Assembly: GCA_964536565.1 (NCBI GenBank)
Contig: CAZHXK010000052.1
Location: forward strand, 1-8,148
Reading direction: 5' to 3'
DNA from: GCA-002688135 sp964536565
Lineage (GTDB): Bacteria > Patescibacteriota > Patescibacteriia > Magasanikbacterales > GCA-002688135
DNA length: 8,148 bases
The first letter of the stretch is position 1. Each line of letters starts with the position of its first letter. The translations under genes were made by a program, and so were the position numbers. This document shows, piece by piece, positions 1 to 5,629 of the stretch. Under the pieces are notes generated by a model that was given only the letters and a program-made list of their open reading frames with translations, had not been told where the DNA came from and made no database searches.

Positions 1-1
1 T

Positions 2-169
2 GGTCTGCGAAGAGTTGCGAAGAAGTATCCATTCAAGACTAGCTATGGACTGAGTCAGTGTCACTTCTTGGTGGGGTGGAAGCCTGAGGTAAAGTCGACG
101 ACCGAACATTCAGATTCAGCTACTGAGATTACAAGCGCAGAGAAAACTAAAGATGCTACAGTTTCATAA
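2..169 (+). CDS. C-terminal end of an unrecognised protein (5' end outside the window)
   Basis: An open frame enters at base 2 and ends at TAA 167-169, giving 55 C-terminal residues. The visible part has a basic/aromatic stretch (RRVAKKYPFKTSYGLSQ) followed by HFLVGWKPE, then a low-complexity tail rich in Ser, Thr, Glu and Lys. A hydrophobic strand ending in GWKP near the C-terminus recalls the last strands of class I SAM-dependent methyltransferases, but this is only a weak resemblance and I do not assign a function. The stop is two bases from the ATG of the next gene (TAAATATG), so the two are almost certainly co-transcribed and may be translationally coupled. That ties it to the surface-sugar operon. 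The same TAAATATG junction recurs at 2754-2761. Confidence 0.6.
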   Translation, partial: GLRRVAKKYPFKTSYGLSQCHFLVGWKPEVKSTTEHSDSATEITSAEKTKDATVS

Positions 170-171
170 AT

Positions 172-855
172 ATGTCAGAACAAACAAAACCAACAGTGCT
201 CGCAATAATTACCGCACGAGGTGGTTCTAAGGGTGTGCCAAGAAAAAACATTCGGGAGGTCGGAGGAAAGCCACTTATAGCATGGACAATCGAAGTGTCG
301 CTGGCTGCTCCTTCTGTGACAAGAACAGTCGTATCAACAGATGATGAAGAAATTGCATCAATAGCAAAAAAATATGGAGCAGAGGTGGTGATGCGACCGC
401 CGGAGTTAGCGACAGACACGAGCCCAACAGAACACGCAATCACGCATGTCCTCGAAGAACTAGAAAAGGAAGGTTTTGTTCCTGACTATGAAATGCTACT
501 CCAACCAACGTGTCCAACAAGAACGAGTGCTCATATTGAGGAGGCTGTTAAAATTGCAATTGAGGACGACTATGACTCGGTGATTGGTGTCCAGCCAGTG
601 CACAAATTTAGATACGAACTAGATGGAACAACGTTGACCAAATGCTTTAAAAATAGAAATCGAAGACAGGAGCGAGACCCTGTCTATTTAGAGAACGGTA
701 CTATGTACCTAACTCGTGCAACTATCGCAAAAGCAGGAGATTTATTCGGTGAGAAGATAGGTGCACTCGTAATGGATCATGACTCGTCGGTAAATATTGA
801 TGATGAGCTTGATATGGAGGTTGCCGAAGCAACACTTAAGAGACTTGACGCGTAA
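172..855 (+). CDS. Cytidylyltransferase, CMP-N-acetylneuraminate synthetase (NeuA) family
   Basis: This 227-residue protein belongs to the family that couples CTP to nonulosonic or other acidic sugars, releasing pyrophosphate and giving the CMP-sugar used by glycosyltransferases in the cytoplasm. Visible signatures in order are the nucleotide-binding ARGGSKGVPRKNI at residues 15-27, STDD (55-58), QPTCPTR (111-117, usually QPTSPLR), ENGTMYL (174-180) and an acidic VNIDDELD near the end (207-214), corresponding to the metal-binding region. The length is normal for the single-domain form. Which sugar is used (sialic, legionaminic or pseudaminic acid, or another) cannot be told, and no synthase of the NeuB type is in the window. 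The ATG at 172 has no Shine-Dalgarno sequence; it lies two bases after the previous stop. A methyltransferase-like gene follows after 22 bases. Family assignment is firm, substrate unknown. Confidence 0.9.
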   Translation: MSEQTKPTVLAIITARGGSKGVPRKNIREVGGKPLIAWTIEVSLAAPSVTRTVVSTDDEEIASIAKKYGAEVVMRPPELATDTSPTEHAITHVLEELEKEGFVPDYEMLLQPTCPTRTSAHIEEAVKIAIEDDYDSVIGVQPVHKFRYELDGTTLTKCFKNRNRRQERDPVYLENGTMYLTRATIAKAGDLFGEKIGALVMDHDSSVNIDDELDMEVAEATLKRLDA

Positions 856-877
856 TATATAACCACGTACACTCTCT

Positions 878-1753
878 ATGTCTGCCGAATCAGTACCATC
901 AAAAGACAAGGAGAACGACATGGCTTTCCCGGTTGCAAAGAATCGTATACTCACAGATCAAGAGCGCGATGGTCACATAGCTGCATTGCATGCATTGTTC
1001 AAAACGAAGACCAGATTCGAGTTTAGAAAAGTTATTGAGCGTGCACAGGAATTGTCGGCAATGTTGCGACCTGATGATGTAGTGGTAGATGTAGCGAGAA
1101 ACTACCCATACGGCGGAACAAGTATCTTTGGACCGCTCTTTACTCATGCGCAGTATGTACCAATCGATTCTCCACTAGAGAACGCTGACGAACGGGTTGG
1201 CTACCTCAAGGAGCTCGTTCCTGAAGCGGGTGGATATATTGGTATTCCGTCCGTTGCAAAGGGAAAGATAGACGCTCGTGTGCCCATGCCAGACAATAGC
1301 GCAGATTACTACCTGATTCTCAACATCGTAGAGCATGTAAAGGACCCAGCTGGAATGCTGGCTGAATGCAGGCGGATTTTGAAGCCAGGTGGAACTGCTA
1401 TTGTGTATGCGCCGAATGTTAGAGAAGAACATCAGGTTCCCTGTGATTACTTCCGCTACACAAGATACGGTTTTGTGCATTTAGCGACACAGGCTGGTCT
1501 GACCGTTAAGCATACAGAACCAGTTTCGGGTGTTTTTGATGTCGTTGGGATGGCACTGCAGCATGCGATAGGCTATTTTCCAGAAGGACAAGAGCGTGAA
1601 GAGATGACGCGTTTTGTGATGGAAGAGATGATGCCGAAGCTGGAGGGATGGGAAAAAAGATTTTGCAGCAGCATCGGCGAGAACGACACGACAGTGCCAG
1701 TTCCAGACCGAAAAGAGTTCCCTGTGGCGTACCTATTCACGCTCAGGAAATAG
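878..1753 (+). CDS. SAM-dependent methyltransferase-like protein (type 11 fold)
   Basis: This 291-residue protein carries the second half of a class I methyltransferase clearly: MPDNSADYYLILNIVEHV at residues 137-154 (motifs II/III, with the EHV that follows the acidic strand), LAECRRILKPGG at 161-172, then AIVYAPN. A later CDYFRYTRYGF (189-199) is typical of sugar-associated methyltransferases. The glycine-rich SAM loop (usually D-x-G-x-G-x-G) is replaced at about residues 68-80 by VVVDVARNYPYGG, so SAM binding is probable but altered or lost. The likely role is modification of a surface glycan or its precursor, inferred from the upstream cytidylyltransferase. The start is ambiguous. ATG 878 lacks a Shine-Dalgarno sequence but has the -1 T seen at the other starts; an internal ATG at 920 (Met15) is preceded by AAGGAG with a six-base spacer. 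The gene ends the operon just before a terminator. Confidence 0.78.
   Translation: MSAESVPSKDKENDMAFPVAKNRILTDQERDGHIAALHALFKTKTRFEFRKVIERAQELSAMLRPDDVVVDVARNYPYGGTSIFGPLFTHAQYVPIDSPLENADERVGYLKELVPEAGGYIGIPSVAKGKIDARVPMPDNSADYYLILNIVEHVKDPAGMLAECRRILKPGGTAIVYAPNVREEHQVPCDYFRYTRYGFVHLATQAGLTVKHTEPVSGVFDVVGMALQHAIGYFPEGQEREEMTRFVMEEMMPKLEGWEKRFCSSIGENDTTVPVPDRKEFPVAYLFTLRK
908..922 (+). promoter_or_regulatory. Shine-Dalgarno site with alternative ATG inside the methyltransferase gene
   Basis: AAGGAG at 908-913, six bases, then ATG at 920-922. It is the best plus-strand Shine-Dalgarno match near a start in the window and would shorten the protein by 14 polar, poorly conserved-looking residues. 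It may be the true start of the 878-1753 gene, or chance. The 878 start fits the T-before-ATG pattern of the other genes, whereas 920 is preceded by C. Confidence 0.45.
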
Positions 1754-1759
1754 AAATAT

Positions 1760-1782
1760 GGTGGGAAAAATCCCACCTTTTT
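1760..1782 (+). terminator. Intrinsic terminator ending the first sugar operon
   Basis: A seven-pair stem GGTGGGA / TCCCACC (1760-1766 and 1771-1777) with an AAAA loop is followed directly by TTTTT (1778-1782). It starts seven bases after the methyltransferase stop codon. It separates this operon from the dehydrogenase-epimerase operon, which therefore needs its own promoter. Confidence 0.88.
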
Positions 1783-1809
1783 ATATTCATAAATACACTA
1801 ACACAGTCA

Positions 1810-1838
1810 TTGCATAATAAAGAACCCTATGATAGGAT
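1810..1838 (+). promoter_or_regulatory. Putative sigma-70-type promoter of the dehydrogenase-epimerase operon
   Basis: TTGCAT (1810-1815), a 17-base spacer, then TAGGAT (1833-1838) preceded by TG in extended -10 position (1830-1831). Transcription would start near 1845, about 30 bases before ATG 1875. An 11-base interrupted palindrome CCTATgATAGG (1826-1836) overlaps the -10. A competing AT-rich -10-like stretch (TACTATATAA, 1855-1864) lies closer to the gene and would give a nearly leaderless message. The 1783-1874 gap between terminator and gene holds nothing else recognisable. Confidence 0.4.
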
Positions 1839-1874
1839 TTCTTCATATCTGGGCTACTATATAAACACCAATAT

Positions 1875-2756
1875 ATGTCATATACAGTAGGAATTCTTGG
1901 TTCATCCGGCTACGTTGGAGGATCAATCAAGCGGTATTTCCAAAAAATTAAGGCACCTCTAAAGCTATACGATAAATACAAAAATGAAGGCTCTGTCGAG
2001 GAGGTAAATCAGGCCGACGTTGTTTTTGTTGCCGTGCCAACTCCATATGACGAAGAGAAGGGTGGATTCGATCTCAGTTTTGTTACAGACGCAATCAAGC
2101 TGCTCGTAGAACCGAAGATTATAGTTATTAAATCAACCGTACTGCCCGGAACAACTAACGACTTCCAGAAGGAATTTCCTCAACATAAATTTCTCTTCAA
2201 CCCAGAGTTTTTGACACAGTCTACAGCTGAGCAAGACATGCAATTTCCAGACAGACAGCTCATGGGTTATACAGACGAAAGCTACACTGTTGCAGGGCAA
2301 GTCTTACGCTTGCTTCCACTCGCACCGTTTGAAAAGATCATTCCCGCAAAGGAAGCTGAAACTATTAAGTACTTCAACAATGCATGGTTCGCTACAAAGG
2401 TTGTGTACGCCAACCAAATTTTCTCATTGTGTGAAAAGATGGGTATCAACTATGAGACAGTTCGCGAATGTGCAGCAATGGACAAACGAGTTGGTCCATC
2501 TCATCTCGATGTACTGCATGGCGGATACAGAGGATACGGAGGAGCATGTCTACCGAAAGATGTTCGAGCACTTATTCAATTAGGAGAAAGAGAAGGCTCA
2601 AGTTTTGATCTTCTCAAGAAAGTAGAAGAAATTAACAACCACCTTCAGAAGATGGAAACAACTACTCAGAAGGAAGTAGTCACAACAGACAATAATCACA
2701 CGGCACCAGAACTTAAAGAATTCGACATACATATCACTCAAAATCGCGGCAAATAA
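1875..2756 (+). CDS. Short UDP-glucose/GDP-mannose dehydrogenase-family protein lacking the C-terminal domain
   Basis: Family members oxidise C6 of a nucleotide-sugar with two NAD+ to give a uronic acid. Here the N-terminal Rossmann loop is GSSGYVGG (residues 9-16), followed by FVAVPTP (51-57), KSTVLPGTT (86-94) and NPEFLTQSTAEQD (109-121). The central helical domain has AETIKYFNNAWFATK (161-175). The thiohemiacetal motif GGACLPKD (223-230) supplies the catalytic Cys225; Lys165 and Asn169 match the other catalytic positions known for the family. At 293 residues it is 100 or more shorter than usual. After about residue 255 there is only a polar, Thr-rich tail where the UDP-binding C-terminal domain should be. 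Catalysis may therefore differ or rely on a partner. The reading frame shows no break, so this looks like a designed short form. The next gene starts two bases after its stop (TAAATATG). Confidence 0.85.
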   Translation: MSYTVGILGSSGYVGGSIKRYFQKIKAPLKLYDKYKNEGSVEEVNQADVVFVAVPTPYDEEKGGFDLSFVTDAIKLLVEPKIIVIKSTVLPGTTNDFQKEFPQHKFLFNPEFLTQSTAEQDMQFPDRQLMGYTDESYTVAGQVLRLLPLAPFEKIIPAKEAETIKYFNNAWFATKVVYANQIFSLCEKMGINYETVRECAAMDKRVGPSHLDVLHGGYRGYGGACLPKDVRALIQLGEREGSSFDLLKKVEEINNHLQKMETTTQKEVVTTDNNHTAPELKEFDIHITQNRGK

Positions 2757-2758
2757 AT

Positions 2759-3724
2759 ATGCATTATCTTGTTACCGGTGGAGGAGGGTTCATCGGATCA
2801 CACTTAACTGAAGAATTGCTGAATCGTGGTCACCAAGTGACTATTATTGACAACTTTATAACTGGACAGCGACATCGCATTGCACCTGATGCAAAACTGG
2901 TTGAAGCTGATATTCGGTATCACTCGGCTATTGCCGAACATTTTGTGGGCGTAGATGGAGTGTTCCATACGGCAGCATACCCGCGTGTTCCTCGTTCAAT
3001 TAAACAGCCGATGCTGTCACATGATATCAACACAAACGGAACGCAGAATGTTCTTGAGGCTGCAGCAAAAGCCGGGGTAAAGCGTTTGGTATTCTCAGGT
3101 TCATCAACACCTTACGGTAATCAGGATACACTCCCTCTGCATGAAGACATGCGGGTAAGCCCTATGTGTCCGTACGCTGCGCAGAAGATCGCATGTGAGC
3201 TGTACTGCAGTGTCTACTCACAACTTTATAATCTAGAAACGGTATGTCTGCGTTATTTCGGTGTGTACGGAAAACACATGGTCATGGATGATGAATTTGC
3301 GATGGCTGTGCCCGCGTTTATCAAGGCACGCCTAGAAAATAAAACCATCACTATTTTTGGTGACGGGAAGGTAACTCGAGATTTCACGCACGTCAGTGAC
3401 GTGGTCCGAGCGAATATTCTCGCTATGGAGGCAGACACAGTAGGTAAAGCTGAAATCATCAACATTGGAGCTGGAAACAACATTAGTGTAAATAAATTAG
3501 CAGAGGCTATTGGGTGTAAATCAGAGTATGGAGAAGCACGATACGAACCAAATGATACACTTGCGGATAACTCAAAGGCACGCGAACTACTTAAATGGGA
3601 ACCAACTATCCCGTTCGATACTGGAATGCGTGAGCTGGTAAATTACTACGTTACTGACGACATCAAAAAACAAGAAGCATATGAATCAGAACGAACAACG
3701 GAGCGCGAAAAAGAAACAGCCTAA
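2759..3724 (+). CDS. NAD-dependent sugar epimerase/dehydratase (extended SDR, UDP-GlcNAc/Glc 4-epimerase type)
   Basis: This 321-residue extended short-chain dehydrogenase has the NAD-binding TGGGGFIGSH at residues 6-15, an acidic D31 after the second strand, HTAAYPRVPRSIKQP (70-84), the Ser/Thr region SGSSTPYG (113-120), and the catalytic YAAQK (Tyr139, Lys143). RYFGVYG is the usual RYFNVYG block with Asn changed to Gly, and RDFTHVSDV is the usual substrate-side motif. The PRVPRSI block is common in enzymes acting on UDP-N-acetylhexosamines or uronic acids, which would suit the dehydrogenase encoded just upstream, but the exact substrate is an inference. The last 24 or so residues are highly charged and lie partly in the 44 bases that overlap the start of the next gene. 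There is no Shine-Dalgarno sequence; the ATG follows the previous stop by two bases. Confidence 0.9.
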   Translation: MHYLVTGGGGFIGSHLTEELLNRGHQVTIIDNFITGQRHRIAPDAKLVEADIRYHSAIAEHFVGVDGVFHTAAYPRVPRSIKQPMLSHDINTNGTQNVLEAAAKAGVKRLVFSGSSTPYGNQDTLPLHEDMRVSPMCPYAAQKIACELYCSVYSQLYNLETVCLRYFGVYGKHMVMDDEFAMAVPAFIKARLENKTITIFGDGKVTRDFTHVSDVVRANILAMEADTVGKAEIINIGAGNNISVNKLAEAIGCKSEYGEARYEPNDTLADNSKARELLKWEPTIPFDTGMRELVNYYVTDDIKKQEAYESERTTEREKETA

Positions 3725-4385
3725 CTACGTTTTGTGGGTCTTTGCAGTCGTCGTAATCGCAGCAATAGGCTGGTACGCTAAAGGTGCGATCAATAAGAAA
3801 AAAGCACTAGATTCCATTGCAGGTCAAACTGACTTGGTAGAGTGGTATGAACGAGCACTCACACGCGAACAGCAGATTCTTCAAGAGCCCTCTAATTTCG
3901 AGTTTTACAACGGAGCATTTTTTAACTGGAAAACGCTTGGTGATGCAACAGGAGAAAAGTATTTCTACGAGAAAGCGCTTAAGGTTGTAAACAAGGCTCA
4001 GAAACAAGAAGAATCCCGCTCGGCACTGTTCTATGTTAATGCGGCGAACATTCACATCACACTTGGTGAATTCAAAAAGGCAGACGAGCTCTATGCAGAA
4101 GCAGTCGCGCTTAATCCGGGTGACGAACGCATGTGGATACCGTACTTAAATCTATGGCAGCAGTGGGAAGAGAAAACACCGCAAGAGGTCATTGAGCTAT
4201 ATGATAAGGCGCTCGGCGTTCTGGTTGCAAAAGTTAATGTGACTATTGCTAAAGCAGCATACCTAAGAGAGATTGGGGATTATCAGCAATCGCTTGCTAT
4301 CTATGAGGCAATCGCAGTGGCTGTACCAGAGCACCAAGGAATAGCTGAGAAAATTCAGGAATTACGATATCTGATGACGCTGTAG
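3681..4385 (+). CDS. Membrane-anchored tetratricopeptide (TPR) repeat protein
   Basis: The 234-residue protein begins with a basic cytoplasmic stretch (residues 1-15) and one hydrophobic helix (about 16-33), then KKK, fitting a signal anchor rather than a cleaved signal peptide. The rest is alpha-helical with about four TPR-like units near residues 72-106, 113-147, 149-181 and 186-219; the clearest are NAANIHITLGEFKKADELYAEA (120-141) and LREIGDYQQSLAIYEA (195-210). It has no catalytic motif. TPR proteins bind other proteins, so a scaffold role for surface-glycan or envelope assembly is an inference from the operon. The start at 3681 lies inside the epimerase gene (44-base overlap), which suggests tight translational coupling. 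The side of the membrane on which the TPR domain lies depends on anchor orientation; the positive residues flank both ends, so I leave it open. Confidence 0.8.
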   Translation: MNQNEQRSAKKKQPNYVLWVFAVVVIAAIGWYAKGAINKKKALDSIAGQTDLVEWYERALTREQQILQEPSNFEFYNGAFFNWKTLGDATGEKYFYEKALKVVNKAQKQEESRSALFYVNAANIHITLGEFKKADELYAEAVALNPGDERMWIPYLNLWQQWEEKTPQEVIELYDKALGVLVAKVNVTIAKAAYLREIGDYQQSLAIYEAIAVAVPEHQGIAEKIQELRYLMTL

Positions 4386-4421
4386 ATCCTGCTAAATCTA
4401 TTATTTAATCAACATATACCT

Positions 4422-4568
4422 ATGACATGCGAAGAAAATACAACATGCAGCTGCCAAGCCGGCTGCGACTGCTGTAAGCCTGAGACGGGTGGATGCAATT
4501 GTAAATGTGGATCGCCAGCAGCGCAAGCGCCTGCCGAACCAAATGGAGATTCTCCAACAATCCAATAG
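4422..4568 (+). CDS. 48-residue cysteine-rich, metallothionein-like protein
   Basis: ATG 4422 to TAG 4566-4568 encodes 48 residues with nine cysteines between positions 3 and 29 (Cys3, 9, 11, 15, 17, 18, 25, 27, 29), arranged as CxC, CxCC and CxCxC, with no histidine and almost no hydrophobic residues in that part. The last 19 residues are a Pro/Ala/Asn-rich tail without cysteine. Such density and spacing is the hallmark of small metal-thiolate cluster proteins, so binding of Zn, Cu or Cd, or redox buffering, is the natural inference; I cannot match it to a named bacterial metallothionein family. It has no signal peptide. The start has no Shine-Dalgarno sequence but the same CCTATG context as rpmA. 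It follows the TPR gene by 36 bases (a TATTAT at 4399-4404 could be a -10) and ends five bases before a terminator, as expected of a real last gene. Confidence 0.72.
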   Translation: MTCEENTTCSCQAGCDCCKPETGGCNCKCGSPAAQAPAEPNGDSPTIQ

Positions 4569-4573
4569 CAATG

Positions 4574-4600
4574 AAAAAATCCCCGAGTAGGGGATTTTTT
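4574..4600. terminator. Bidirectional intrinsic terminator between the sugar operon and era
   Basis: An 11-pair inverted repeat AAAAAATCCCC / GGGGATTTTTT (4574-4584 and 4590-4600) with a GAGTA loop has an A run on one side and a T run on the other, so it works in both directions. It lies five bases after the cysteine-rich gene and 34 bases downstream of the era stop, terminating both converging transcripts. Confidence 0.92.
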
Positions 4601-4634
4601 GAAATGATGATTGAGAATCGTCTGATATAAATCT

Positions 4635-5510
4635 CTACGCCTCGTATCGGTCCATCCATCTCTCATCTACAGAGACAGAAATGTCGAGAAACACTTTTTT
4701 CTGAGCTGCAATCTCGAGCTCTTTCCGAGCTGTCATGCCGACCTCCTTGAGTTTTTTCCCACCTCGTCCAATGATCATTCCTTTGTGGCGCTTATTGTTT
4801 GTCAAAATAGTGGCATGTACGCTCAGCATCGTCTTCGTATCCTCAATCTCATCGATGCGCACATGGATACCGTAGGGGAGCTCATCTCCGAAAGTATGGA
4901 ATGCCTTCTCTCGAATAAGCTCAGACAACCAGTGTTTCTCATCTCTGATAAAAGCGTCGTCCGGATAGAGTGCTTCACCCTCTGGCATGTGTTCAAAAAG
5001 CGTAGATACGAGAGATTTCAAATGTGTCTGGCGATGAGCCGAAATTTCCATGACAGGGGCGATGTCCTCTAGAAAATCGATATAGTCGGGATAGAACTGT
5101 ACATCCGGCTTGGGTAAGTCAATTTTATTGATGACACATAAGCGCGGCATACCAAGAGCTGCAACGAGTCCAGCAATTTTACGCTCCTCCTCACCGATAG
5201 CACGTGTTGGATCGACAAGGTAGATAAGCGCATCAACATCCTGCATAGCAAACTGAACGCGTTCCAAGAGCTTCTTAGACAGCGTATCCTGGGCACGCAA
5301 AAAGAACCCAGGCGTGTCTACAAGGACAATCTGCCCGCGTTCGTCGTTATACACACCCTGAATGATGTGACGTGTCGTCTGTGGCTTGGGTGTTACAATA
5401 GCCGTTTTACGACCAGTTAGCGCATTGATCAAGGTAGATTTGCCTACGTTTGATCGACCAACAATAGCAACCATTCCAGCCTTTTTTGATTGTGGAGTTG
5501 AATTATTCAC
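4635..5510 (-). CDS. era: GTPase Era
   Basis: Era is an essential GTPase that binds 16S rRNA near its 3' end and assists 30S subunit maturation. The 291-residue product (E. coli 301) has G1 GRSNVGKS (residues 18-25; Ser replaces the common Pro), the effector region PKPQTTRH (41-48), G3 DTPG (65-68), G4 NKID (128-131) and G5 SAH (157-159). The C-terminal KH RNA-binding domain has GMIIGRGGKKLKEVG (244-258) and ends in VDERWMDR. The start is GTG 5510-5508, which leaves 12 residues before GMVAIVGR, much as in known Era proteins. An in-frame ATG at 5474-5472, preceded by an A-rich AAGG, is an alternative that would cut into the usual N-terminal strand. A consensus promoter puts the transcript start at or a few bases before the GTG, so the mRNA is probably leaderless. 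The gene is divergent from pyrG. Confidence 0.95.
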   Translation of the reverse strand: MNNSTPQSKKAGMVAIVGRSNVGKSTLINALTGRKTAIVTPKPQTTRHIIQGVYNDERGQIVLVDTPGFFLRAQDTLSKKLLERVQFAMQDVDALIYLVDPTRAIGEEERKIAGLVAALGMPRLCVINKIDLPKPDVQFYPDYIDFLEDIAPVMEISAHRQTHLKSLVSTLFEHMPEGEALYPDDAFIRDEKHWLSELIREKAFHTFGDELPYGIHVRIDEIEDTKTMLSVHATILTNNKRHKGMIIGRGGKKLKEVGMTARKELEIAAQKKVFLDISVSVDERWMDRYEA

Positions 5511-5518
5511 AGGCGGTG

Positions 5519-5547
5519 AGTATACCCAACTTCAAGCCATCTGTCAA
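5519..5547 (-). promoter_or_regulatory. Consensus sigma-70-type promoter of era
   Basis: Read on the minus strand: TTGACA (5547-5542), exactly 17 bases, TATACT (5524-5519). The expected transcription start, 6-9 bases downstream, is at 5513-5510. This is at or just before the GTG start codon, implying a leaderless or nearly leaderless message. The -35 lies inside the spacer of the divergent pyrG promoter. Confidence 0.85.
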
Positions 5548-5559
5548 CTGTGGTACAAT
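5531..5559 (+). promoter_or_regulatory. Promoter of pyrG (good -10, weak -35)
   Basis: TACAAT (5554-5559) matches the -10 consensus at five of six positions and is preceded by TGG (5551-5553); the -35 position 17 bases upstream is TTCAAG, a poor match. The start would fall near 5566-5567, giving a leader of about 63 bases. It overlaps the divergent era promoter almost completely, so polymerase should not be able to occupy both at once. Confidence 0.6.
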
Positions 5560-5568
5560 ACTCTCGAT

Positions 5569-5601
5569 ATGAATATTATCCACTCCAATCCGGCCTCCTA
5601 A
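5569..5601 (+). CDS. Possible 10-codon leader peptide of pyrG (MNIIHSNPAS)
   Basis: ATG 5569-5571 lies only two or three bases after the predicted pyrG transcription start and also has a T before it. The frame ends at TAA 5599-5601, inside the loop of the hairpin at 5590-5608. A ribosome at that stop would cover the hairpin's 5' arm, so translation could control whether the hairpin forms. Such a short frame can occur by chance, so this is a hypothesis based on position. Confidence 0.3.
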   Translation: MNIIHSNPAS

Positions 5602-5615
5602 AGGCCGGTTTGTCT
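5590..5615 (+). promoter_or_regulatory. Hairpin in the pyrG leader, possible attenuator
   Basis: A seven-pair GC-rich stem CCGGCCT / AGGCCGG (5590-5596, 5602-5608) with a CCTAA loop is followed by TTTGTCT, a weak T tract. It lies between the pyrG promoter and ATG 5630 and ends 21 bases before the gene. pyrG is known to be attenuated in some Firmicutes through CTP-sensitive transcript initiation, but the start region here does not show the GGGC needed for that mechanism. A start-stop pair ATGTAG sits just downstream at 5616-5621. Confidence 0.5.
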
Positions 5616-5629
5616 ATGTAGCTTGTCAT

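Noticed and set aside
1648..1890. 80-residue plus-strand open frame across the end of the methyltransferase gene
   Set aside because: It crosses an intrinsic terminator and the next gene's start, and shows no protein-like features beyond the overlap.
4409..4666. 85- and 79-residue minus-strand open frames over the cysteine-rich gene and terminator
   Set aside because: They run through the bidirectional terminator and the era 3' end; their Cys/Ala composition mirrors the plus-strand gene.
5472..5474. Internal ATG as the start of era
   Set aside because: An A-rich AAGG precedes it, but starting here would remove the residues that lead into the first strand in known Era proteins; GTG 5510 gives the usual N-terminal length.
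5386..5601. 71-residue plus-strand open frame ending in the pyrG leader
   Set aside because: Most of it is antisense to era and upstream of the pyrG promoter. Only its last ten codons lie on the predicted transcript, and they are listed separately as a possible leader peptide.
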